From Candidatus Rokuibacteriota bacterium (GTDB lineage: Bacteria > Methylomirabilota > Methylomirabilia > Rokubacteriales > CSP1-6): 9,133 nt of DNA. A program made the translations under genes and the position numbers. Where the stretch lies: assembly GCA_016206385.1 (NCBI GenBank), contig JACQRS010000257.1:1-9133 (forward strand). Direction: 5' to 3'. Shown piece after piece: positions 1 to 5,768 of the stretch. How positions within the stretch are numbered: the stretch's first letter is position 1; each line of letters opens with the position of its first letter. The notes beneath the pieces are model-generated. The model saw only the letters and a program-made list of their open reading frames with translations. It did not search any database and was not told the DNA's origin.

Positions 1-660
1 AAGGAGCTGGCGAAGAAGTACGGCTACGAGGTCGTGGTGGATCTCCAGTACCGCGCCCGGAGCACCTCGCTCGTCCCCGAAGTGCAGACGCTGAAGGCCG
101 CCAACCCCGACGTCTGGATGCCGACCTCCTACCAGACCGACGCCATCCTCTTCGTGAAGCACTCCAAGGAGCTGGACTACAACCCCAGGATGATCATGGC
201 CCAGAACGCCGGCCATATCTCCTCCGACTTTGTCCAGGCGATGGGGGCGGAGGCCGAGGGGACCATGAGCCGGGCGCCGTTCTCCACCGACCTGATCGTC
301 AAGCGCCCGGTGGCCCAGGCCGTCAACGAGCAGTACAAGAAGCGCTCGCCGGGCGGCAAGGAGCTCTACGACTTCCCCGCCCGCGCCTTCACGGGCATGA
401 TCACGCTTCTGGATGCCATGAACCGGGCCGGCTCCACCGACCCGGAGGCGATCCGCAAGGCGCTGGTCGCCACCAACATCCCGGGCGACCAGCTCATCAT
501 GACCTGGGACCACATCCGCTTCGACGATACCGGCCAGAATACGGGGGTGAAAGGGATCATCCTCCAGCTCCAGGGCGGTAAGTACCACACGATCTATCCC
601 TTCGACGTGGCCACGCGGGACGTCCTCTACCCGATCCCGAAGTGGTCTGAGCGCAAGTGA
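1..660 (+). CDS. Liv-type ABC transporter substrate-binding protein, C-terminal part
   Basis: The reading frame is open from the first base of the window (KELAKKYGYEVV...) to the TGA at 658-660, so the start and roughly the first half of the protein lie upstream; 219 residues are visible. The sequence matches the second lobe of the type I periplasmic binding fold (Peripla_BP_6, LivK-like): the strand/helix pattern with 'QTLKAANPDVWMPTSYQTD' (residues about 29-47), then 'YDFPARAFTGMITLLDAMNR' (about 123-142), the 'DPEAIRKALVATNI' helix and a C-terminal 'IRFDDTGQNTGVKGIILQLQ' strand pair. Such proteins capture amino acids or other small organic solutes in the periplasm and deliver them to LivHMGF. 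The matching permease and ATPase genes lie downstream on the same strand, but sfsA on the opposite strand intervenes. The ligand cannot be told from the sequence. The signal peptide is outside the window. Confidence 0.9.
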   Translation, partial: KELAKKYGYEVVVDLQYRARSTSLVPEVQTLKAANPDVWMPTSYQTDAILFVKHSKELDYNPRMIMAQNAGHISSDFVQAMGAEAEGTMSRAPFSTDLIVKRPVAQAVNEQYKKRSPGGKELYDFPARAFTGMITLLDAMNRAGSTDPEAIRKALVATNIPGDQLIMTWDHIRFDDTGQNTGVKGIILQLQGGKYHTIYPFDVATRDVLYPIPKWSERK

Positions 661-667
661 ACGCTCA

Positions 668-811
668 GACCCCTGCGGGTCCTGTCGTGGCGACCAGCCC
701 GCGCCGTCCTCGCTCCACCCATCCCCCCGTGGGGAACCCCTTCCGCTGCGGGCCGGGTACCCGCGCCGAAGGCGTGGGTGGGCGCCCGTTCGCCACGCCA
801 CCCGCAGGGTC
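668..811. repeat. Nested imperfect inverted repeat between convergent genes; possible bidirectional terminator
   Basis: The gap between the stop of the binding-protein gene (660) and the stop of sfsA (815) folds back on itself. Outer arms: GACCCCTGCGGGT (668-680) against ACCCGCAGGGTC (800-811), paired except for one bulged C. Next: CGTGGCGA (686-693) against TCGCCACG (790-797), perfect. Further in: GCGCC (701-705) against GGCGC (781-785), and CACCC (716-720) against GGGTG (776-780). At the centre GCGGG (748-752) pairs with CCCGC (760-764) around a 7-base loop. The ordered nesting of several stems argues against chance, although high GC makes short pairings easy. There is no T-run on either strand, so it is not a classical intrinsic terminator. 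It could instead be a dispersed palindromic repeat or a structured 3' end shared by both transcripts. Confidence 0.55.
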
Positions 812-814
812 GAG

Positions 815-1510
815 CTAAAGAAGTAACGGGAGGCGGCGGCGGAGGGTAATTTCGCGGGGTGTGACGCGGGCGAGGTACGGAAGAACTTCCACGCCGGCGG
901 CTGTGCCCCGCCGAAGCCAGCGGCCATAGACCGGGTCGATCTCGTCGGCGGGGCGGAAGGTGGCGCAGTCGGCGCGCTGGATCACGAACACCAGCGCGGC
1001 GCGCCACCCCTTGCGGCGGAGCCGGATCAGCTCCCTGAGATGTTTGGTCCCGCGCTCCGTGACAGCGTCCGGGAAGGCCGCCACGCCGTCCATGCCCAGG
1101 GTGACGTTCTTCACCTCCACGTAGCAGCGCTCTCCCCCGCGCTCCAGGCAGAGGTCGAGCCGGCTCCGGGGGCTAATGCGCACCTCGCGCCGGATCAGGT
1201 CATACCCCTGAAGCTCTCCGATCACGCCGCGAGCGATGGCTTCCTCCACCAGCCGGTTCGGGTGCATGGTGTTGACGCCGACCCAGATCCTCCCCACGCG
1301 GATCATCTCCCAGGTGTACTTGAGCATCCGCCCCGGGGCGGGTTGGTGGGAAAGGAGGACGGCGCTGCCAGGCGCCTTGCACCCGAGGAGGCTCCCTGAG
1401 TTGGCACAGTGAGCGGTGACGATCCGCCCACTCTCGAGCTTCACGTCAACAAAGAACCGCTTGTAGCGCCGGAGGAGGGTACCCGGGATGAGGGGGGATG
1501 GGAACCGCAC
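815..1510 (-). CDS. sfsA: SfsA-family DNA/RNA nuclease
   Basis: A 231-residue protein, the usual length for SfsA (sugar fermentation stimulation protein A). Family hallmarks: the N-terminal OB-like part with 'RRYKRFFVDVKLESG' and 'AHCANSGSLLGC' (33-44), 'MLKYTWEMI' (62-70), 'VGVNTMHPNRLVEEAI' (77-92), then the nuclease core 'SRLDLCLE' (116-123) and 'CYVEVKNVTL' (129-138), and 'FPDAVTERGTKHLRELI' (146-162). D119, E132 and K134 match a PD-(D/E)xK-type catalytic triad. The E. coli homologue binds DNA and has been reported to cut nucleic acids; its physiological role is unclear. The GTG start is supported by GAGGA five bases upstream (minus strand, 1520-1516). An ATG just upstream is out of frame. 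The gene is divergent from livH and convergent with the binding-protein gene, so it sits inside the transporter locus against its direction. Confidence 0.95.
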   Translation of the reverse strand: MRFPSPLIPGTLLRRYKRFFVDVKLESGRIVTAHCANSGSLLGCKAPGSAVLLSHQPAPGRMLKYTWEMIRVGRIWVGVNTMHPNRLVEEAIARGVIGELQGYDLIRREVRISPRSRLDLCLERGGERCYVEVKNVTLGMDGVAAFPDAVTERGTKHLRELIRLRRKGWRAALVFVIQRADCATFRPADEIDPVYGRWLRRGTAAGVEVLPYLARVTPREITLRRRLPLLL

Positions 1511-1546
1511 GGCATTCCTCAGATCTCAGACGGCAATCGCATATAC

Positions 1547-1573
1547 TTGCAGAGAACGCGTTGTGGCTATTAT
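1547..1573 (+). promoter_or_regulatory. Candidate promoter for livHMGF in the sfsA-livH divergent gap
   Basis: The 82-base gap 1511-1592 is the only AT-richer stretch here and must hold any promoter for livHMGF, because sfsA on the other strand precludes simple read-through from the binding-protein gene. TTGCAG (1547-1552) and TATTAT (1568-1573) resemble -35 and -10 boxes with a 15-base spacer, shorter than the ideal 17. Transcription would start near 1580, leaving a short leader before the GTG at 1593. A weak AAAGG (1579-1583) lies nine bases before that GTG. A tandem near-repeat CTCAGAT/CTCAGAC (1518-1531) is a possible operator half-site pair. TATATG on the minus strand (1545-1540) could be the -10 for sfsA, with no clear -35. 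Inference from motif resemblance only. Confidence 0.35.
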
Positions 1574-1592
1574 CGGCTAAAGGCGCGCTCTC

Positions 1593-2459
1593 GTGACCCT
1601 TGAAGTCCTCCTCCAAGCCACGGTCAGCGGCCTCCTGATGGGGTTCGTCTACGCCCTCATCGCCGCCGGGCTCTCCCTCATCTTCGGCCTGATGGAGATC
1701 GTCAACTTCGCCCACGGCGAGTTCCTCATGCTGGCCATGTATACCGCCTTCTGGACATGGGCCCTCTGGCACCTGGACCCCATCCTATCGCTCCCGCTCA
1801 CCGCCGCCATCCTGTTTGTCCTGGGGGTGCTGACGTACCTCGGGATCATCCGGTGGATCCTCCAGGCGCCCATGCTGGTCCAGATCTTCGCCACCTTTGG
1901 CCTGGCCGTCTTCCTCCGGAGCCTCGCCCAGTTCCTCTGGGGGGTGGACTTCAGGCTGATCCAGAACCCGCTGGTGACAGGGCGCATCTCGCTGGCGGGG
2001 CTCTTCATCGGCCTTCCCCAGGTCACGGCCAGCCTCGCCTGCCTGGCCGCCTTCGGCTTCCTCTACTGGTTCATCACCCGCACCGAGACCGGGCTCGCGC
2101 TCCAGGCCACGGCCCAGGACCGCCAGGCGGCCTCACTCATGGGGATCGACACCGAGCGGATGTTCGCCCTGGGCTGGGGGATCGGCACCGGCTGCGTCGG
2201 CGTGGCGGGCGCGCTCCTGGCCATCTTCTTCTACATCTTCCCCGACGTGGGCGGTACCTTCGCCCTCCTCGCGTACGTGGCGGTGGCGCTGGGGGGCTTT
2301 GGCAACGTCCCCGCCACGCTGGCCGGGGGAGTCGTGGTGGGGCTGGCCGAGGTGCTGGGCGGCATCCTGATCGCCCCCGCCTTCAAATACGCCGTGGTCT
2401 TCCTCCTCTACCTCGTGGCGGTGCTCTGGCGGCCGCAGGGGCTCTTCGGAAGATTCTGA
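1593..2459 (+). CDS. livH: Branched-chain amino-acid type ABC transporter permease LivH
   Basis: A 288-residue, strongly hydrophobic inner-membrane permease, typical in length for LivH (BPD_transp_2 family). The N-terminal signature 'FGLMEIVNFAHGEFLM' (31-46) is diagnostic. The cytoplasmic coupling loop, which contacts the ATPases, is around 167-186 (GLALQATAQDRQAASLMGID). The late helical motif 'GGFGNVPATLAGGVVVGL' (234-251) and the ending 'RPQGLFG' are also family features. About eight membrane-spanning segments are apparent. With LivM it forms the membrane channel through which solute from the binding protein is imported. GTG at 1593 is the only sensible start, directly before the first helix. 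The stop codon overlaps the livM start as TGATG, indicating translational coupling. Confidence 0.95.
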   Translation: MTLEVLLQATVSGLLMGFVYALIAAGLSLIFGLMEIVNFAHGEFLMLAMYTAFWTWALWHLDPILSLPLTAAILFVLGVLTYLGIIRWILQAPMLVQIFATFGLAVFLRSLAQFLWGVDFRLIQNPLVTGRISLAGLFIGLPQVTASLACLAAFGFLYWFITRTETGLALQATAQDRQAASLMGIDTERMFALGWGIGTGCVGVAGALLAIFFYIFPDVGGTFALLAYVAVALGGFGNVPATLAGGVVVGLAEVLGGILIAPAFKYAVVFLLYLVAVLWRPQGLFGRF

Positions 2460-3411
2460 TGGCGCGGTGGCTGGGAGCCTCGGTTCTCTTGGCGGCGCTC
2501 CTGGCCTTCCCCTTCGTCTTCACGCTTCCCTTTCCGCGTCACGTCATGATCATCATCTTCCTCTACGCGACGCTGGCCCAGGCGTGGAACATCCTGGCGG
2601 GCTACTGCGGCCAGATCTCGCTGGGCCACGCCGTCTTCTTCGGCATCGGGGCCTACACCTCCACCGTCCTGGTCAGGCACGCCGGCCTCTCCCCGTGGCT
2701 CGGGATGCTGGCGGGCGCCTGCCTGGCCGTGGCCGCCTCCCAGGCCATCGGCTTCCGGTCTTCAGGTTGCGGGGTCACTACTTCGCCATCGCCACCATCG
2801 CCGTCGGCGAGATCGTCCAGACCGTCTTCATCAACTGGGACTGGGTGGGCGGAGCCCGCGGGCTCTTCGTGCCGATGAAGCGGCCGGACAGCTTCCTTCA
2901 CTTTCAGTTCCACGAGTCGAAGCAGCACTACTACTTCATCGCCCTCGGGCTCCTCATCCTGGCCTTCGGGCTCACGCGGCTTCTGGAGCGCTCGCGCGCC
3001 GGCTACTACTTCCGGGCGATCCGGGAGGACCCGGAGGCGGCGGCGAGCCTGGGGATCAACGTGACCCTGTACAAGCAGGTCGCCATGGGGATCTCGGCGG
3101 GGCTCACCGCCCTGGGCGGGACCTTCTATGCCCAGTACATCCTGTTCATCGACCCGGAGTCGGTCCTGGCCCTCTCGCTCTCGATCCTGATCTGCCTGGT
3201 GGCCGTCCTGGGGGGCGTGGGAACGCTCTGGGGGCCGCTCTTGGGCGCGCTCGTGCTGGTGCCCCTTTCCGAGGGCACGCGCGTCTTCCTCGGGGGCGGC
3301 GGCAAGGCGGTGGATCTCCTGATCTACGGCGCGCTGATCGTGGTGCTCTCGGTGGTCCAGCCCGGCGGGCTCATGGCGCTCGTGCGTCGGATCGGGGGGC
3401 GGACGGCGTGA
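2459..3411 (+). CDS. livM: Branched-chain amino-acid type ABC transporter permease LivM, broken by a one-base frameshift
   Basis: Second permease of the importer. ATG at 2459 overlaps the livH stop and has GGAAG (2448-2452) six bases upstream. The first 98 codons give a good LivM N-terminus ('YATLAQAWNILAGYCGQISL', about 37-56, then 'GHAVFFGIGAYTST'), ending at 'SQAIG'. At 2753-2756 the frame changes: the original frame degenerates into Ser/Pro/Arg-rich sequence and stops at 2878 (139 residues), while the +2-shifted frame (codons from 2755) continues as 'PVFRLRGHYFAIATIAVGEI'. It then shows the coupling loop 'AIREDPEAAASLGIN', the 'GGVGTLWGPLLGALVLVPLS' motif and the ending 'GLMALVRR'. One missing base in TTCC (probably once TTCCC, giving F-P) explains everything; restoring it gives about 317 residues, normal for LivM. 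A caller ignoring the shift might start at the GTG at 2467 in the wrong frame, but residues before about 2753 in that frame are not LivM. The cause could be a sequencing or assembly error or a real recent lesion. Confidence 0.9.
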
Positions 3412-4133
3412 GCCTCCTGTCGGTGGCGGGGGTCACCAAACGCTTCGGCGGCGTGGTGGCCAATCAGAACATCACCCTCGAGGTGGCTGCCGGAGAACTG
3501 GTGGGCATCATCGGGCCGAACGGCGCGGGCAAATCCACCCTCTTCGACGTGATCACCGGCTTCTATCGGCCCGATTCAGGGGAGGTGCGCCTGGAGGGCC
3601 GCCACCTCACGGGCCTCAGGCCGGACCAGGTGAGCCGGCTCGGCGTCGCGCGCACCTTCCAGAAGCTGCGCCCGTTCTCCGGGATGACGGTGGTGGAGAA
3701 CGTGATGGTGGGCGCATTCCAGAAGCATCCAGATCCGGGGCGCGCGCGGGCCCGGGCGATGCAGATCCTCGACCGGGTGGGGCTTGCCCACATGGCCAAG
3801 GCCCATGCCAGGGCCCTCTCTACAGGGCAGCGAAAACGGCTCGAGCTGGCCAGGGCGCTGGCCACCGAGCCGCGGCTCCTGCTCCTGGACGAGGTGACCG
3901 GTGGCGTGGACCAGGGGACGATCCCCGGCCTCATCCGGCTGGTGCGAGAGCTGCACGAAGGCGGCGTGACGCTGGTGGTGATCGAGCACAACGTGCGGGT
4001 CATCATGGCCATCGCCCGACGGATCGTCGCGCTTCACGTCGGCGAGGTCATCGCCGACGGCCCGCCTGAGGCCGTCATGCGCGACCGCCGCCTCATCGAG
4101 ACATACCTGGGACAGGCCTATGCGCGGGAGTGA
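3408..4133 (+). CDS. livG: Liv-type ABC transporter ATP-binding protein LivG
   Basis: A 241-residue ABC ATPase that powers the LivHM permease pair from the cytoplasmic face. Walker A is GPNGAGKST (36-44), the Q-loop lies in 'ARTFQKLRPF' (81-90), the signature region is 'LSTGQRKRLELARAL' (137-151), Walker B is 'RLLLLDE' (156-162) and the switch histidine is H194 in 'VIEHN'. 'ARTFQ...MTVVENVMVG' and the C-terminal 'GPPEAVMRDRRLIETYLG' are LivG features. GTG at 3408 overlaps the livM stop as GTGA, so translation is probably coupled. The signature reads LSTGQ where LSYGQ is common in the family. The D-loop after Walker B reads 'VTGGVDQ', whereas relatives usually carry an A-G-L at this point; this may simply be lineage variation. 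It pairs with LivF, encoded immediately downstream. Confidence 0.94.
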   Translation: MSLLSVAGVTKRFGGVVANQNITLEVAAGELVGIIGPNGAGKSTLFDVITGFYRPDSGEVRLEGRHLTGLRPDQVSRLGVARTFQKLRPFSGMTVVENVMVGAFQKHPDPGRARARAMQILDRVGLAHMAKAHARALSTGQRKRLELARALATEPRLLLLDEVTGGVDQGTIPGLIRLVRELHEGGVTLVVIEHNVRVIMAIARRIVALHVGEVIADGPPEAVMRDRRLIETYLGQAYARE

Positions 4134-4143
4134 CGGAGCCGAA

Positions 4144-4848
4144 ATGCTACGGGCCGACGGGTTGAACGTCGCCTACGGGGACTTCCAGGTCCTGTGGGAG
4201 GCCGGGATCCGCGTCGAGCCGGGGGAGATCGTCTGTCTCCTGGGCCCCAACGGCGCGGGCAAGTCCACGCTGATGAACACCCTGTCGGGCCTTCTCCGCC
4301 CGCGGAGCGGTCGGGTGGAGTTCAGGGGGAAGCGGATCGATGGCCTCCCACCCCACCGGATCGTGGGGGAAGGGCTTTCCCATGTCCTCGAGCGCCGGCG
4401 GCTCTTCCCGTACCTCACCGTCCGCCAGAACCTGCTCCTGGGAGGACACCACCCCGCGGCCCGGCCCCACCGCCAGGCCAACCTCGAATGGGTCGAGTCC
4501 CTCTTCCCGTTCCTCAGGGCTCGCGCGCACCAGCTCGCCCACACCCTCTCCGGCGGCGAGCAGCAGATGGTGGCCATCGCCCGCGGGCTCATGGCCCGCC
4601 CCAGCTGCCTGATGATCGACGAGCCGTTCCTCGGGCTGGCCCCGCAGATCGTCGATCAGATCTCCGACATCATTCGACAGATCAACGGCCAGGGAATCAC
4701 GGTGGTCTTCATCGAGCAGAATGTGGAGCTGGCGCTCCGGCTCGCCCATCGGGGCTACGTGCTCGAGAGCGGCCGGACGATCCTCGAAGGCTCAGCCGGA
4801 GGGCTTCTGCAGTCGGCTGAGGTGAAGCGGATCTTCCTGGGCGGCTAG
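4144..4848 (+). CDS. livF: Liv-type ABC transporter ATP-binding protein LivF
   Basis: The second ATPase of the importer, 234 residues from the ATG at 4144. This start is chosen because GGAG (4135-4138) sits five bases upstream, the protein then begins 'MLRADGLNVAYG' as LivF proteins do, and it avoids overlap. An in-frame ATG at 4120, adding eight residues and overlapping livG by 14 bases, is possible. Walker A is GPNGAGKST (34-42), the signature is LSGGEQ (135-140), Walker B is CLMIDE (155-160), and 'PFLGLAPQIV' and 'GYVLESG' are typical. The switch residue is Q192 in 'IEQN', the normal LivF replacement for histidine. The 'VPEGR' segment of most LivF proteins reads 'VLERR' here (81-85). The TAG stop lies within the palindrome CGGCTAGCCG (4842-4851). 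The next gene converges from the other strand 28 bases away, with no clear terminator. Confidence 0.94.
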   Translation: MLRADGLNVAYGDFQVLWEAGIRVEPGEIVCLLGPNGAGKSTLMNTLSGLLRPRSGRVEFRGKRIDGLPPHRIVGEGLSHVLERRRLFPYLTVRQNLLLGGHHPAARPHRQANLEWVESLFPFLRARAHQLAHTLSGGEQQMVAIARGLMARPSCLMIDEPFLGLAPQIVDQISDIIRQINGQGITVVFIEQNVELALRLAHRGYVLESGRTILEGSAGGLLQSAEVKRIFLGG

Positions 4849-4876
4849 CCGTACCCTGTGGCCGGCGGCGAACCGC

Positions 4877-5359
4877 TCAACCGGGCCTGTAAGCCCTCGG
4901 CCGCTCCCGCGAAGCGCCTTTGAATTCCACTCCCACCCTGAACTGGCCGTTGACCTGATGGGCCCGGCGAACACATCCTTCCAGCGAAACCGGCGTGCCG
5001 CTCGCGGGCAGCCGAAAAGAGAGCTCGATGAGGTCGCTCGCTGAGAGCTCCATCGCTGTCGCAAGCCCGCACCCTACGACGCTCAGGTCCACGATCGTTC
5101 CGGTCCCGCTCTGCCGCGGAACGCCCGCGGGGAGAATTCGAACGATCTCCGCAGGGATCGAGGTGGGGCGACGCGGATGGCGGCGCAGGGAGAGGCCTTC
5201 CAGATCCAGCACCTCCTCTAAGGCCTTCACATACCCCTTTTGCCATTCCCCGGCGGTGACGTCTACCCCTCCTTGTCGCTCCATATCCTCCAAGACCGCC
5301 CGAGCGCGAGCTAACTTGGCCAGCACAGCTTCTCGCAGGACCATCACACTTTTTGTCAT
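4877..5359 (-). CDS. PilZ-domain protein with helical N-terminal region (probable c-di-GMP responder)
   Basis: A 160-residue soluble protein. The first ~55 residues are charged and helical (MTKSVMVLREAVLAKLARAR..., then 'EWQKGYVKALEEVLDLEG'), suited to a coiled coil or a partner-binding helix. Residues about 58-147 form a PilZ domain: the arginine motif RRHPRR (59-64, satisfying RxxxR), then D91-x-S93-x-x-G96 in 'IVDLSVVGCGL', and a barrel ending 'GQFRVGVEF'. These two motifs are the known c-di-GMP contacts in PilZ proteins and both are present, so binding is plausible. The ATG at 5359 is preferred because GGGAG lies five bases upstream on the minus strand (5369-5365). A longer GTG start at 5395, adding 12 residues, lacks this support. 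It is followed convergently by livF. It lies downstream of the hybrid kinases on the same strand but about 400 bases away, so a shared transcript is uncertain. The target process (motility, polysaccharide, other) is not indicated. Confidence 0.88.
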   Translation of the reverse strand: MTKSVMVLREAVLAKLARARAVLEDMERQGGVDVTAGEWQKGYVKALEEVLDLEGLSLRRHPRRPTSIPAEIVRILPAGVPRQSGTGTIVDLSVVGCGLATAMELSASDLIELSFRLPASGTPVSLEGCVRRAHQVNGQFRVGVEFKGASRERPRAYRPG

Positions 5360-5768
5360 CTCCTCTCCCGCCAGCCGGAGCATTGGGCCGGACACCAGCC
5401 CCGGACTCGACCCCTTTTTATCTGGGTGTAGTTACAATAAGAGTCGGCGGATCCACGAAACGCCTCCTCACCATTTCCGCTGTCCTGTGTTGGGGGGTTG
5501 CCTGAGACGGGCTACAAACACGCGAACGCCCCCGCTGGCCATCTGCATGATCAACGGGAGCATCAAAATGGTCGTGCACGAACCCGATTCATGGGGGGGA
5601 GCCATGATGAGAACCCGAAGGCTTTGATCCGCTCGGGAGAGAGCCGAACGTCGGAAATGCGGTGATGCGCAGCCTGGCAAAGGACCCTCAGGGTCTCGGC
5701 GATGATGGGTGAGGGGATGTGCAGAGCACGGAGTAGTATCTGGCCTGCGTCTCCCCGGGATCAGCCCT
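5360..5768. other. Intergenic stretch without a convincing gene; possible decayed coding sequence
   Basis: 409 bases between the PilZ gene and the end of the triple-GAF kinase, visibly less GC-rich than the flanking genes. On the minus strand two short overlapping frames look somewhat protein-like. One has no start codon and runs from about 5763 to 5598 ('LLRALHIPSPIIAETLRVLC...RISDVRLSPERIKAFGF'); the other spans 5680-5468 and includes 'LRVLIMAPPHESG' with an internal ATG near 5602. Neither has a Shine-Dalgarno sequence or a recognisable family, and they could be pieces of one frameshifted, decaying gene. A G7 run lies near 5593-5599. A small GACCC-TCA-GGGTC hairpin is at 5683-5695. The AT-rich patch 5413-5440 may hold the promoter of the PilZ gene, but I cannot point to good -35/-10 boxes. 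No tRNA or other RNA gene was recognised. Confidence 0.4.

Noticed and set aside
1757..2458. A long plus-strand frame overlapping livH
   Set aside because: The first part of this frame is Pro/Gly/Arg-rich shadow sequence of livH. Only the part from the ATG at 2459 is real, as the livM N-terminus.
4147..4749. Antisense and alternate-frame open frames across livG and livF (for example minus 4147-4749 and plus 4194-4820)
   Set aside because: They coincide with well-conserved ABC ATPases in another frame and show no motifs of their own.
4842..4876. Terminator between the convergent livF and PilZ genes
   Set aside because: There is only a 10-bp palindrome (4842-4851) with no loop of its own and no T-run; not enough to call.
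5396..5416. Minus-strand GGTCGAGTCC resembling a tRNA T-arm
   Set aside because: The required 5-bp stem around a 7-base loop does not form, and there are no acceptor or anticodon arms at the right distances.
5468..5680. A 70-codon minus-strand open frame as a real small gene
   Set aside because: No ribosome binding site, no recognisable family, and atypical composition; kept only as a possible remnant within the 5360-5768 entry.
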